64,000 bases of DNA from the NCBI GenBank assembly GCA_036924085.1, contig JAVGWX010000007.1, positions 32,038,953 through 32,102,952 of the forward strand. The letters run 5' to 3'. Position 1 is the stretch's first letter; every line of letters begins with the position of its first letter. Position numbers and translations under genes: made by a program. Positions 33,446 through 44,646 of this stretch are shown here, one piece after another. The notes under the pieces are model-generated. The model was not told the origin of the DNA, ran no database searches, and saw only the letters and a program-made list of their open reading frames with translations. Origin of the DNA: Ariolimax columbianus (Eukaryota > Mollusca > Gastropoda > Stylommatophora > Arionidae).

Positions 33446-33670
33446 AGATATAAAGTAAACGGATATAAAACCACATAGATACGAGAAGATGGCTATAGGA
33501 GCCATTCTTCAATGTACACATATAAAGAGAGTGAAAGAGAGAGATTGAAGGATATAAAGGTAGAGAAGAGCCACTAAATAGCAGAAAATAAACATCAGAC
33601 AAACATAACAAGAGAATAAGAGAGAACAAAGGAAGTCTAAATTAAAAACATAATAATTATAGGAGATAAG

Positions 33671-34035
33671 GGCTCAAGATGCGGAGCATACTAGCAGTGC
33701 GTGAGCGGCAGTGGTCATTGATCCATTGCTAACTGCTAGCGTCAGGGCCAGCGAACCAAATCTGTCAAGACACTTCTACACATCCCCTCGGTGATCTTAG
33801 ATAACAGGCCGCCACAGCGCAGACAGGCTAAGGAGAAAGGCTCGATGGTGGAAGACTAACCCAGTACTCAAAAATGCCTTATGTAGTCGGATATGTCGGA
33901 CTGAAAAGTGCAAATATAGCAGTCAAGCAGTAAACTACGATACAACGCATTCCGTTCTCCGGACAACATCCTGCATTTCTCAACGCCATTTTTTGGGCTT
34001 CTTAGCGGCAGATTGTGAACGATCGAAGAAGAAGA
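33671..34035 (+). mobile_element. SINE-D copy
   Basis: GGGCTCAAGATGCGGAGCAT start, core GTAGTCGGATATGTCGGACT, end GCAGATTGTGAACGATCGAA with a short GAA tail. More diverged than most; no TSD. Confidence 0.85.
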
Positions 34036-34067
34036 CGATACGTGGTAATATTTATGTCTTGAGACAT

Positions 34068-34703
34068 GATCATAATCATTTAGCATGTCCTTTATAGAAC
34101 GTCGTTACCATCACAGTATGTTTGAAAGAACCCCAGCCTCAGCCACAGTCATACCCAGGCACTCTGGGATGTCTTGGTGCCATCGTCTTCTTTGTCTAAC
34201 CCTTCCTCTTTTACCTGAAACAATACATTCCATCACTTTTCTCTCTAGACCGTTGTGTCTCTTGATGTGACTAAAGTATTTAGATTTTCTGGCCATAATG
34301 GAATGGATAAACCAGTTCTCCTCTATGCTCAACTCTTGCCGCATGTCTACATTTGTCGTTTTCTCCGTCCAGGGTATTCTGAGGATATTTCTGTAATATT
34401 TTAACTTGAAGAATTCGATTCTTTGTCTGGAAGTTGTGGTAATCACCCATGCTTTGCAGAAATAAGTTGCCACACGAAAAACACAGGCTCTCAAGACTTT
34501 TACTTTTGTCGTTTTGTTGGTGCTCTACAATACTTTCTTCAGGCGGTTCAGTACTTGCATGGCCATGGCTAGTCTTCTACTAATTTCCTTGCAGCAGTGG
34601 CCTTTCTTGTCAATTCTAGAGGCCAGTTATTCAAATTGCGCGAGCTGATTTATTTCCCCACCATCTACTGTAAATTTATTTTGACATTGTGTTTTGTCGG
34701 TTG
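34068..34703 (-). mobile_element. LINE-T copy, 5'-truncated, 13-bp TSD
   Basis: 3' end of an RTE/BovB-like LINE ORF2 on the reverse strand: RTSRQRIEFF-type block, NILRIPWTEKTTNVDM, ELSIEENWFIHSIM, KYFSHIKRHNGLERKVMECI, GKRGRVRQRRRWHQDIPECL. This is the distal part of ORF2 after RT; RT core and endonuclease are truncated away. TGTCTTGAGACAT occurs at 34055-34067 and 34704-34716 (and again at 34719-34731), a target-site duplication. Its 3' terminus at TAGCATGTCC (reverse) and ATGAT-rich tail match the copies at 46604 and 63242. The upstream part (34495-34700) retains LINE sequence but has stops. Confidence 0.88.
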
Positions 34704-34731
34704 TGTCTTGAGACATAATGTCTTGAGACAT

Positions 34732-34991
34732 AAAGACATATTTTAAACAGTGTCATAACAATTATTGTCATCGCATGCAGTGTTCAGGTCACTGAACCTG
34801 TTTAGTTGTTACGAGTTTCTTGACAGGTAAGGTGTCTTACCTTTCCATACTTTGAGGTGCGATCACACAGACGAAAAAGACTCCGTGACTACCAAACTGG
34901 ACGCGGTTGAATTCGAATTAGGTGTGTTGGACTTGTGAAACGTACGTTTCACATACCAAAATAACACGCTGCCTCACATTATATACTATAA
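34732..34991. other. unassigned
   Basis: Nothing recognised. Confidence 0.5.
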
Positions 34992-35355
34992 GGGATCAAG
35001 ATGCTGAGCTGCGCATGAGCTGCAGTGGTCAGCGACCTATAGCTGACTGCTAGCGCCAAGGCCAGCGAACCAAAGCTTCCAAGACCCTTCTACACCTCCT
35101 AGCGGTGATCATGGACAACAGACTGCAGCAGGGCAGACTGGCTAAGGAGAAGGGATCGAAGAGGGAATGCTAACCCGGTACTCAAAAATTGCTTGCTGAA
35201 GTCGGATGTGTTGAACCGAAAGGTGCAAATATCGCAGTTAAGCTGTAAACTACGACACAACGCATTCCGTTCTCTGGTCTACATTCTGCTACTTAAGCCC
35301 TTTCAGTGTTTGGTAGTGGGAGATTGAGAACGAACGAAGCCAAGCCAAGCCAAGC
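34992..35355 (+). mobile_element. SINE-D copy with (AAGCC)n tail
   Basis: GGATCAAGATGCTGAGCTGC, core TGCTGAAGTCGGATGTGTTG, end GAGATTGAGAACGAACGAAG followed by four AAGCC-type repeats instead of GAA. Good match to the 11623 copy. Confidence 0.92.
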
Positions 35356-36060
35356 CATAAACTATATGACCTAAAAATGCATGTTCCTGTTTGTACGTCT
35401 TGCAAATACTCTCAAACGGTGAGCTCTTGCCCCGTGAAATTCGCAGAGCTCATTATCTTTTTGATTGTATAAATCAACACAACTATTTTTTGCACGATGT
35501 GTCGTTTAGTTCAGCGTTAATTAATTTTAACGAATTATTTTCTTTATGGCGTATTTTGCTTAAAAAAAGTACCATTTCTGTTTGAGTGCGTGGAGGACGT
35601 CTGACCAGTTCAGTTTGAAAATGATCAGTACAAAGTGAGGTCATTTCTTTGACCACCGACAATGCACGAACGCGATAGTGCGAATGTTCATAGCGTGGTC
35701 TCTTAGGGTACTCGAGTGCAGCATTGTTTGGACATACATCTCTGTGCTAAGTAAATATTTCGTTACTTGAAGTCACTACCGAACTCTATGTATTGAAGAT
35801 ATTGTTATTTGCTGGGGAAAGCTGAGCATCTAATATTTTCGTTTCGATATACAAACTAGACGAATTATGATAACGGAGCTGGTGGCGAGGGGGTCAGTGG
35901 CAGGGTTCACAAACCTAAAACCTACTTGTGTTTTAGTTCATGAAACTGCAATGCCGTGTCCTTAACAGTAGCAAACTCAATATAAAACTGGGCTGTAGTC
36001 AGATGTACTGGGTCAAGCGGTTAAAAACGCAGTGAATCGGTCTGCGCATTAAGAAAAACG
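35356..36060. other. unassigned; possible decayed SINE core near 35990
   Basis: No gene. At 35990-36060 GCTGTAGTCAGATGTACTGG, then AAAAACGCAGTGAATCGG, resembles the SINE-A/D core and what follows it; too decayed to call firmly. Confidence 0.35.
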
Positions 36061-36908
36061 ACAAACTAGAAAAGGATAAATAAAGAATGAGAAAAAATAG
36101 ATGAAAGATGAAAAGGCAAACATAAATATGACAAAGTGTTGAAGAGGAAATACATTTTTTAAACTGAAAGAAGGAAACAAAAGGAAATTAAAATGTGAAG
36201 AAAAACAAGAAAAATAACGGAAAAGAACAGAAGAAAGATAACACGGAAAAGAAGAATAAAGAAGACAAGAAAGAAAGAAGAATGACAAGAACAAAGAAAA
36301 GAAAGAAAGAGGGAAGAATAGGCAAACAGGACAAGTAAAAAAACTGTATGAAAATTACAAAGAAGAAAGGCAAGGTGGAAAAGAATAATAACATAAAAAG
36401 GAAAGATGAGAAAGATGGTAGATCAGAATATAAAGACATAAAGGACATATGAGAAGGAGAACATATGCAAATAATTAAAAAAAACAGAAAAAGGAGATGA
36501 AAAGGAGAAAAGAAAACTGAGAAGAATAACAGAGAAAAGTATTAAAAGAATATAGAAGAGAGATTTGAGAAGAAGAAAACAATAAAGAAAGAAATATAAA
36601 AGAGGATGAGAATGATAACAAAGCAATGAATGAAACAGACTAAAAAGAAATATGAGAAGAAAGAAAAGAGTGAATACAACTGATAAAAAGATGAGATGGA
36701 GAAGAAAGAAGAGAATTACAGAAACATAAAAGAGAAACGAGAAGAAAAAGAAAGAAAATAATTCAAAGAAAACAGAAAAGAAATTAGAAGTTGAAAAACA
36801 AAAGATAGAAAGAAACAAAGAAATAAGTTAGAAAACAAAAAAAGGTGGATAAGAAAAAAGACGAAATATAACAGAGAAAAGCAAAAGATTACCGATAAAA
36901 GAGAAAAG
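36060..36908. repeat. 850-bp purine-rich (A/G) tract
   Basis: The plus strand is almost entirely A and G (AAGAAAGAAGAAAAGA types) with scattered T. Reverse-strand open frames of Phe/Leu/Ser are artefacts. The tract seems to resume after the SINE-A at 37197-37230. Confidence 0.9.
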
Positions 36909-36922
36909 AAATGAAAGTATAT

Positions 36923-37182
36923 TTTTTTGTTTTTTTTGTTTTTTGCGTTCGCCTAATTTCTCTAATCCCCAAGGCGGTGTGCGTTGCACTGTGGTTTTTA
37001 TTTTGCGCCTGTCGGCCCAATGCATCCGACTTCAGCATGCATTTTATGTAAGGGCCTGCTTCCTCCTGCATTTTCTAAGGGTTTGCTTCCCCGGGGTAAC
37101 GGCCGGTGCTGTGATGGGGATCGAACCCAGCACCTTCGGATTGTGAGCCGTGCCACTTATCCACTAGGCCACGCCGTCCCCC
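36923..37182 (-). mobile_element. SINE-A copy 3, reverse strand, 14-bp TSD
   Basis: Full-length. AAATGAAAGTATAT occurs at 36909-36922 and 37183-37196, exact. The B-box GGGTTCGATCCCC and the core are intact. Confidence 0.95.
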
Positions 37183-37196
37183 AAATGAAAGTATAT

Positions 37197-37640
37197 AAAT
37201 AAGACGAATACAAATATGGAGAAGAAATGGTAAACTGTAGGAGACAAAAAACGAATTTTGTGTAAAATGTGTATTCACAACAATGAGTTTATAAATACAA
37301 CTAATTCTGTGTAACATGTTTTGACATGAATATTTACAGACGGCGTAATTCGAGCAAAGTGTATGCATTAGTGATACGGATTATTGGATTCAAGATAGGA
37401 ACATGAAGCGTTTCACTGACTTTATTACTGTTTTACGTTTTACATGAATTTACATTCATTTTTGAACCATTTAACCCTGGGATTCCCAGTTTGTGTACCG
37501 AGTGTGCACTTGGCTAACGTTCGTTCGAAGGTCATTTGGTTTAACTAGAATCATCCGAGGCTAATGGTATATCGCATTGATTGATAAATACTAATGTAGC
37601 GATTAGTGTAATATTCTACTTCCTCTTCTACTTATTCTTC
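37197..37640. other. unassigned
   Basis: Nothing recognised beyond residual purine-rich sequence at the left edge. Confidence 0.5.
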
Positions 37641-37644
37641 TGAT

Positions 37645-37972
37645 TTTTATTTTGTTGCCCTCAAACTCCCGCTACCCAGCCCTGAAAAGGGAATTGCAAG
37701 CACCGGAATGTAGACGTAAATCGGAATGCGTTGTGTCGTAGTTTGACTGCGATTTTGCACCCCTCAGTCCCGACTTCCACAGAGTACGGGGTAGCCATCT
37801 CCTTTTAATTCCTTCTCTTTAGCCAGTAATTTCTGTACAATCTTTTATCCAAGGTCAACGTGTGGAGGTGGAGAAGGGCCTAGACATCTCTTCGCCGCTG
37901 ACCTTGACGCTAGGATTCCGTTTGGGCCGCTGATCGCTGCAGCTCATGAACTGATGTATCATTATGCCCTTT
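37645..37972 (-). mobile_element. SINE-D copy, reverse strand, diverged
   Basis: Reverse strand: head remnant near 37960 (GCAGCGATCAGCGG), GGATAAAAGATTGTAC, core near 37770 (GAAGTCGGGACTG) and end GGGAGTTTGAGGGCAAC with a decayed GAA tail (TTCTTC at 37622-37650). One of the oldest copies. Confidence 0.75.
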
Positions 37973-38031
37973 GATTTAATAACAGCAAAGGAAGTCATTA
38001 TCTTCAGAGAGGGGGGAAGGGGGGGGGGGGG

Positions 38032-38578
38032 GTCGGTCGGCGTGGACTATTGGTTAAGTGACACGATTCACAACTAGAAGGTGCTGGGTTCGTTCCCCAC
38101 CACAGCACAGGCCGTTACCCCGGGGAAGCAAACCCTTAAAAAATGCAGGAGGAAGCAGACCCTTACGCAAAAATGCGTTATGAAGTCAGATGCACAGAGC
38201 CGAAAGGCGCAAAATAATAACCACAGTACAACCCTGACATACATCTGTTCACAGATATCAAGACACGAAAGATGGCCTGGTGCGGGCACATCGCGAGGTC
38301 CAACGGAATTACCAACTCGATACTCTTTGGATCCGTACCAGGACAGAGAGGGCGAGGACGTCCAAGGAAGAGATGGGTGGACAACATCACTGAGTGATCA
38401 GGCCTTCGTCCCGGTGAGATACGACCGGCGGCAACAGACAGAACGGGATGGCGTGGGAATTTTGGGAGTGTCTTCATGTGTGCCCCAACGACCTGATGGG
38501 TTACGGGATGAACTGAACTGAACAACGCACACCGCCTTGAGGATTAGAGAAATAAGACGAACGGAAAGAAATTTTTTT
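38032..38578 (+). mobile_element. SINE-A copy 4, split by a LINE fragment
   Basis: Left part 38032-38232: GGCGTGGACTATTGGTTAAG, GGGTTCGTTCCCC, GGGGAAGCAAACCC, core ATGAAGTCAGATGCACAGAG. Right part 38522-38578: ACAACGCACACCGCCTTGAG, AATAAGACGAACGG. The two halves rejoin perfectly when 38233-38521 is removed, with ACAAC duplicated (38228-38232, 38522-38526). The 5' GGGG has become a G-rich run (38011-38032). Confidence 0.9.
38233..38521 (+). pseudogene. LINE ORF2 C-terminal fragment nested in SINE-A
   Basis: Reads TDIKTRKMAWCGHIARSNGI, then TNSILFGSVPGQRGRGRPRK, RWVDNITE, a stop (TGA at 38397), then SGLRPGEIRPAATDRTGWRE. The 'WxGHIxR...GxRGRGRPRxRW' layout is the distal region of LINE ORF2 proteins. 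It ends GGGATGAACTGAACTGAAC, whose GAACT repeat may be the LINE's tail. The 5-bp duplication at its borders indicates insertion into the SINE. Confidence 0.82.
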
Positions 38579-38587
38579 TTTCATTTT

Positions 38588-38700
38588 CAGACTGATAACT
38601 GGGCACAACAGACTCAAGCATTATCTTTATAAGAAAACGAAGATTGGGGCAGATGCCAGGTGTCCATGTTGAAAGCACACCGTGACCTTAATAACACATC
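38588..38700 (+). pseudogene. LINE C-terminal zinc-tail fragment (LINE-R-like)
   Basis: FRLITGHNRLKHYLYKKTKI, then GADARCPC and a stop. Same layout as LINE-R (LRTGHNRLRYHLFNKLKIG.....CPCG). Only the start of the tail is kept; homology beyond 38700 is unclear, and 38700-38940 is otherwise unassigned. Confidence 0.65.
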
Positions 38701-38948
38701 CTACAACGCTGCAAGCTAAAACAGGACGAGAGAGAACAATACTGGCATCATGAGACAGATGAGTAACAAACGCTGGCCAGAGATAAGAGGAACATTGACA
38801 ACAAAAGTTACCTTGAGAACAATACATGGGGTTCTTTATATCAGGATGTCCGGCCAAGGAAGGATAACTAGATGGCCTAATGTAGATGTTGTGAATTTCT
38901 ACAATGAGTAGGTTCACCCTGTTATGCTTCCTCTAAAGGACGTTACGT

Positions 38949-38981
38949 GGGGGGGGGGGGGGGGGGGGAGGGGGAGGGGGG
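38949..38981. repeat. G-rich run
   Basis: A run of about 20 G followed by two further G runs split by single A; strong G-quadruplex potential. Abuts repeat F. Confidence 0.9.
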
Positions 38982-38989
38982 TTGCAGTA

Positions 38990-39265
38990 CATTTCCAAAC
39001 TTCTCGAGAGTACTGATGGAGGTGGAGATGGGACTATGTGCAGTTATGCTATGCTTTGCTCCATTTTTGTTTTGCTGACTGCTACGGGGACCACGTCAAT
39101 TTCCTACCTCGTTAGCCAGGCTGCCATGAAAAGAGAAAGTTTCTACGATAGACTGCGAAAAAGGCGAGTTGGAGGTGTTGACCGGTATATTTTTGCCTGA
39201 TCCTGACTCAGTATGTTGTGCTAGACCAGATGTTAGTTTTCCATCCCTAACGTCCTGGTATGTTA
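38990..39265 (+). repeat. repeat F copy
   Basis: CTGATGGAGGTGGAGATGGG, TGCTACGGGGACCACGTCAA, CTCGTTAGCCAGGCTGCCAT, GTATATTTTTGCCTGATCCT, ending GACCAGATGTTAGTTTTCC. One to two tail units; no array. Confidence 0.8.
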
Positions 39266-39524
39266 TGGGAAAGGTTAAACTAGACCAGTGCTCTTAATCC
39301 CGGACGCTATATCCTCCGCCTCCTTCCCCCCGCCTTCCTCCCCCCTGCCTTCCCCCTCTCCCACTAGCAGGCGATATTATTTTTCAGGTGAGTGGTAGAA
39401 TAATTACATTGTGTACTAAAAACATGAACACACGATGGAAATGCATAGTCTAAACAACGTGAGAAAACTATGACATATTATCAGCAAAATACAAGTGACA
39501 ACTTAGAGAGTCTGTGCTTTTCAT

Positions 39525-39875
39525 GTGACAGCACACGGCTGTGAAACCTGGACAACTACCTACACTTCAAGTAAAAGAATCGAGATCTTACATTCCAAAT
39601 GTTTCAGTAAAGTTCTCAGAAAACCATGAGCAGAAAAAAAATTGAAGAATGCAAACATTCAATCCAATATGGGCATAGAGGTAAAGTGGTTCATCAATTC
39701 CACCATGAACAAAAAATAACACAACGGTCTTGAAAGAGCGGTAGTGGAAGGTATGGTGCCAGGTAAGACAGACAGAGGTAGATCAAGAAGGTGATGACAC
39801 AAAGATGTCAATGAATGATTTGGCGTCTGAAGCAATACTGGAGATTTGGCAAGAGATCGCAAATCCCTGATGTTT
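39525..39875 (+). pseudogene. LINE-T-like ORF2 C-terminal fragment
   Basis: HGCETWTTTYTSSKRIEILH, SKCFSKVLRKP, then a stop, NANIQSNMGIEVKWFINSTM, HNGLERAVVEGMVPGKTDRG, then RSRR followed by stops, and SNTGDLARDRKSLM. This is the C-terminal region as in LINE-T at 63242, on the plus strand. At least four in-frame stops; dead. Confidence 0.75.
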
Positions 39876-41009
39876 TAAGCACGTTCAATATAAATTCGTG
39901 CCATAGCTATTTCTTAGGTATATTCCTGAGCAATAATTGAAAGTTGGACACAAATAGGACGTTACTTACTTGGAACACTTGTATTCAAACATATATGTTA
40001 TTCCTGCAGCAAGGTAGCCGAAGGTAGTACTTTGCTTTCCCGAATTAACTTCCTTCGGTTTACTAGTCCTGGGAGAAGGTAGATCGCATATTAAGTAGAT
40101 ATTTAATTGTCATTTAAAATGTTGACGCGGATAACAGCTAACAGCCTGCTCTCTTCTACTGTTAACAGCCAAGAGTTCTTTCAGGTACACAGTATGTGCA
40201 CGAGACCTTTGAGTTATTCGTCAATCTCCGATTTGACAAGAAGATGATCCCACCTCCTTTGAGACCAGTGTACAATTGAAACGATTAGCTTGAACACCCC
40301 CCCCCCCCCCTTCCCTTTCCTCAAATGCACAACCACTGTTTCACGCATTTGTTCGTTCGATAATTGAGTCGCCCAGCTATAGCTACCCGTATTGGCTATA
40401 AAAATATGATAAAAGATAAAAGACGACATGAGACCGTACGCATGCCATTACTACTAGTAATAATCTGCCGAAACAAATGGAGACGGAAAAGCCTTCTTTG
40501 CATCATCTTCATAAGTTTACAAATCTAGTGCTTACTAAAGTTAATATCTGACCAGCTGCCAGACCATCAGGATGGGCAACACGACCTGATACAAACACAA
40601 TGACTAGCTCTTTGGACATACAGATCAATAATTAATTATAAATCAAAGGGCGTTAAGCTCCATGTAGAGCATGGGTATTCAACAACTACATGACGAGTTA
40701 TCAAAGACATGTCTGGCTATATATGTACAGTTTTTATAAAGATTTTTCATAAAAAGTAGCCAGCCTCATGCCCAGCACTCCTCAGTCGGTCTTTGCAATA
40801 AGTCGGCCATGTTGAAGTATTACTATTCTTTTATCAAATGTTGGGTCCCTGTAAAACTCCTTGAAAGAAACGTCCTTCACCAACATAAAACCAGCGTTTA
40901 TAAAATGTACTTACTTACTTGGACTCATGACACTTAAACAGGTATGTTGTTAATGCATGTTGCCAGGGAGCGGAGGGGTACACGTAAAAGACATTTTAAA
41001 CGTATTCAG
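39876..41009. other. unassigned 1.1 kb
   Basis: No gene recognised; C run at about 40298-40311. Confidence 0.5.
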
Positions 41010-41215
41010 CTGGATTTATTTTTAACGCTAATTTTTTTTAAATTCTGATAGGCCTACTCTGTTTGATTTCCAACTAAAAACGGAGTTTTAACATGTACGA
41101 CACTCATATCTCACTACCCTTAGATCAAGGGAATTATTACAAGGAGATCCACGTGAAAAAAATCCCATTCTCCTCCATGATTCGAACCTACGACCCATGA
41201 CACACGAGACAACAA
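41010..41215 (-). mobile_element. SINE-C head fragment, reverse strand
   Basis: Reverse: GGTCGTAGGTTCGAATCATG (B-box), GGATTTTTTTCACGTGGATC, TCCTTGTAATAATTCCC, GTAGTGAGATATGAGTGTCG. Matches 42845-43070 and 19050-19275. Confidence 0.7.
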
Positions 41216-41354
41216 ATTCCCCTCCTCAAAATTGCAGTTACAATAGACGGTTTCATATTTTTGTAATACTAAAATTTACAATTGCAGGAAAATGAAACGG
41301 TCTATTTCGGCAAAGAAAATTAAACACTTTCAATAGTTCCGAAGATACAGCAGT

Positions 41355-41615
41355 GAGGTGACATCAGGCCAACGACTCATCGCTTTCTGCTTGCATAAAG
41401 GTCAGCATAATATGTCTGACAAACACCGCCTCCAAGTGGCGGCTCTGAGGACAGACTGCATCCATGCAGCCTGGCTGAAATAATGAGAATCGAAGAGCGA
41501 CGGCGTAATTGGTCCCAAATATTCGTGCTGCAACCGGACGCACGCATAGCTGTGTTGCTGAATACGACGACATACCAAATCATTTTCAGGACGAACCCAG
41601 ATGAATAAGAAGAAA
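41355..41615 (+). mobile_element. SINE-E copy
   Basis: GTGACATCAGGCCAACGACT, CTGCATCCATGCAGCCTGGC, GAATCGAAGAGCGACGG, AACCGGACGCACGCATAGC and tail GACGAACCCAGATGAATAAG; diverged. Confidence 0.6.
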
Positions 41616-42844
41616 ACAATAACGAAAATAATGTTTTTGTTTTTGAAAATAAATCATCTATGTTTTATTTACTTATTATAATACAGTGCACTGAGGAAAA
41701 CAAGTGAGTAAAGGGTACATTCTAATTTGTCAATACTTTAACAGCCTTTTGTCGTCGGCCAAACCTATCATCTGTCGCCGTTTTGCAATAACATTGAATA
41801 TAATTAATACTATGTAATGCAGCATCAAACAGAGATTCCCAAACGCCATAATGTGAGCAAAGAGCAGGCATTAGTAGCAGCGCAGGCAGGACTTAAAACA
41901 CACAATTACACTAGAGCACTCATGCGGCAGGTGGTCGATTCATTAGTATTTTGTTAAATTATAGTATCATACAGGGACATAATTCAGGAAACCAAATCGG
42001 TTATCGGTAATGAATAAAACACGAGTTTCTGAAATTGGATCGCGGTTTTAAACGGGTGACAGCAAATGATGGACACGCACGTGCATTAACCGAACGGGGG
42101 CGTATATTGATTGGATACATTCTCGCACATACACACGCGCGAACACAATGAGACTCTTAGCTATGGGTCAGGTTGAATGAAATAAGTCGAACGCATGAAA
42201 AGCGGGCATCAGGGTACGTGATGCTCCCGATCCTATCGATAAGGGTTCTTGTATCAAAAGGGTCCTAATCACAGACAGGCTCATAGATAGGTCCCATGCA
42301 CTCAGGTCCTTGACAGCGGATGCGATGATGGTCCCAGGGCCTTTGGTGAGTAGACGTTCTGGGTATTTGTCAAATGTCACCCGTTGTCAGTCGACCAGTA
42401 TGCGTCATTAAGGCGTGATTTAGTATGGTAACAAAACCGACTACAGACAAGTGACAAGCCACTCCAGACCTTAACAAGCGCAACAAAACGCATTGGAAAG
42501 GAAACAAAGTAAAAATGGATCATTAAATGGCGTATAGTGGCGTTAGTACCAGCTTGTCAGATAAGTCCTTTTCTTTATTCATCGTCACCCCGAGTTGTTT
42601 ATTATGGTGGCCGATATGTCTGGATACCGTTCCTTTGTGCAAGCAGACACAAGTTCAAAACTTGGTAAGATTTTCGTTGTTATTAACAAATTGCCTGCAC
42701 ACTACTTGGAATCCTGTATTCAAAAAGGCATATGTAATGCTTGTTGCCTGTTAGCATAAAACTGTGGCTGTTCGTAGTAGATATTTTAGAACTTCATGTG
42801 GCTTACCAAGCCTGGGCCAAGTTACACATAATTTGGGTACATTT
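41616..42844. other. unassigned 1.2 kb
   Basis: No gene recognised. A reverse 70-codon frame (42168-42380) lacks a known motif. Confidence 0.5.
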
Positions 42845-43070
42845 TTAACTAGGATTTTTACATTTTGTCTTGGCATCGGCCGTTAAGCCTACTCTTTTCG
42901 ATTTCTAACTGTCAAAAGATTTTTAAGGTGCTCGACACTGAACACGCGAGTCCGATCTCACTATCCACAGATTTTGGTATGTTTCACCAGAATATCCTCG
43001 TGAAAAAAATATCCACTAAAGGCGGATACCTTAGACCGAGACCACTGAGTCCACTGCCTCCCCACTGCCT
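42845..43070 (-). mobile_element. SINE-C head fragment, reverse strand
   Basis: The plus strand carries GGCATCGGCCGTTAAGCCTA, CGATTTCTAACTGTCAAAAG, CGCGAGTCCGATCTCACTAT and ATATCCTCGTGAAAAAAATA in the same order as 41015-41160 and 19060-19190 reversed. Confidence 0.65.
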
Positions 43071-43639
43071 GGCGATTGTAGGGAAAGTAGCTTTTTCCTC
43101 AGCCACATACATCTGTATACCCTTCTCGGCTGACCTCAGCAATGAGATTAGACATGGTATTTATATGTATTTTGTATTGTCTGTTCTTCGTCTGTGGCGA
43201 AGACCTTTAAGTATCGATATTTGGTTTGTGGCTGTGTATTTGTCTTTGTAAACTTCGAGGCTGCGAGTTGTTAGCAAAGCATGTTTGTTAGTGATATCAA
43301 TGACAAGACTAGTATTTATTTGCTCTCAACTGATAGACACAACGGACAGCAGACCATACATTGAATGTTAGAAAGTCTTTGATCTCATGCATTTGTTTGG
43401 ATCGAACTAGAGCTGTATTCCACAGTCGCTAGTGTTTAATGACGAAAGACTAGCAGCGACACGTTTGTTGGTGTGCCTCGCTGTTCAAGGGCTTAACGCA
43501 TTTCTTTCTTATGGCACGGTGCCTCAGTCATCTGGAGGTCCGGATTTCAAGTATCGGATTGGCCATCTCTTCACTACCTTTGCTGTCCTGTATGTTTTAG
43601 GATCACGAGGCGCGTGCAGCTTGAGCAACATTTTCCCTT
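43071..43639. other. unassigned
   Basis: No gene or repeat recognised. Confidence 0.5.
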
Positions 43640-43785
43640 AGCGGGTTGGGGGGGGGGGGTGTTGCATCTTCTGGGGGGGGGGTGGATCTTCTAGTTTGGT
43701 GGATCTTCTAGAGGGGATGGATCTTTTGGTGAGGGGTGGATCTTCTAGGGGTTAGGGTTGATCTTCTAGTGGGTCTTTTTTCTGC
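43640..43785. repeat. G-rich minisatellite (GGGGTGGATCTTCTAG type)
   Basis: About six irregular units of G-run + TGGATCTTCTAG; two G runs exceed 9 bases. G-quadruplex candidate. Confidence 0.85.
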
Positions 43786-44048
43786 CGTGCAGGTATCACA
43801 AGGTGGTTGCTGTGATGCAACATTCGTCTTTTCTTCTGGCTACAGAGCGAGTCCATGAGTACTTGGAATTGTTGGCGTTCGGCAGGACATCTGTGACGTT
43901 TGACCATGCCCGGATGTCAATGTTGTATCATCCATTCTGGCGCTGTTGTCTAAGTGATAGACCCAAGATGCGTCGCTCAATCGAACCATGTTCTGTCTTT
44001 ATCTCCTTCTCCGTGGCTGTTGACAGAGAACAAGTTTGACTTCTATAT
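43786..44048. other. unassigned
   Basis: No family recognised on either strand. Confidence 0.4.
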
Positions 44049-44172
44049 TCTTCTTCTAGTTCTCGTCCGTTCGTTCTCAATCTCCGGCTACAAACCTCCG
44101 AACAGCTAGCTAGTTTACAGCTTTACCACGGTGTTTGCACCTTTCGGTCCGACTCATCCGTCTTCGGCAGAT
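44049..44172 (-). mobile_element. SINE-D 3' fragment, reverse strand
   Basis: TTCTTCTAGTTCTCGTCCGT, CGTTCTCAATCTCCGGC, TTTGCACCTTTCGGTCCGAC and CATCCGTCTTCGGCAGA: tail, end and core of SINE-D reversed, truncated just past the core. Confidence 0.82.
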
Positions 44173-44189
44173 TTCCATATGAAACGGCT

Positions 44190-44646
44190 GGGAGGATTAC
44201 TGCATTATGATTGCATACTCCTGGTTGGCATAACTCTCAGACAACAGCAGCAGAGCGAACTACACAATAGCGACATCCGGAGAATGTCACACATCAACGA
44301 TGTCCTACAGTACGTCAACCATTCGAAACACCGCTGTGCTAGTCATATATACAGAAGACAAGATGAAAGATGGAGTACCATAACCACCACGTGGTACCCG
44401 TGCGACAAAAAGAGACCTCGGGGACGGCCCTCCAAATCGCTGGCGAGATTCACTAGAAAAATACAACATTCACGACCCGACAACAGACATACTACTATCA
44501 CACTGGACACCACGCTCGCAGGACAGAAACGACTGGATCTTGGGTTGGGACCCGCTCAAGAGTTTCAACCTCTTGACGAAGAAAGGGTCGAACTAAGAAC
44601 TAAGAACCCTGTTGTCGAAGATCACCAGATCCGTTTAAAGAGCTGA
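44190..44646 (+). pseudogene. LINE ORF2 C-terminal fragment
   Basis: Within an open frame beginning at 44131 in antisense SINE-D, the LINE part reads SHINDVLQYVNHSKHRCASH, IYRRQDERWSTITTTWYPCD, KKRPRGRPSKSLARF, matching the '(I/L)...W.GH..R..D.RW......W.P...KR.RGRP..RW' C-terminal signature of LINE ORF2 proteins. Uninterrupted for about 150 codons, but RT and endonuclease are absent. The in-frame join with SINE-D is probably accidental. Confidence 0.68.

Noticed and set aside
36049..36818. Phe/Leu/Ser-rich reverse frames suggesting membrane proteins
   Set aside because: Pure composition effect of the purine tract.
42168..42380. Reverse 70-codon frame
   Set aside because: No recognisable motif or second copy; too short to support a gene.
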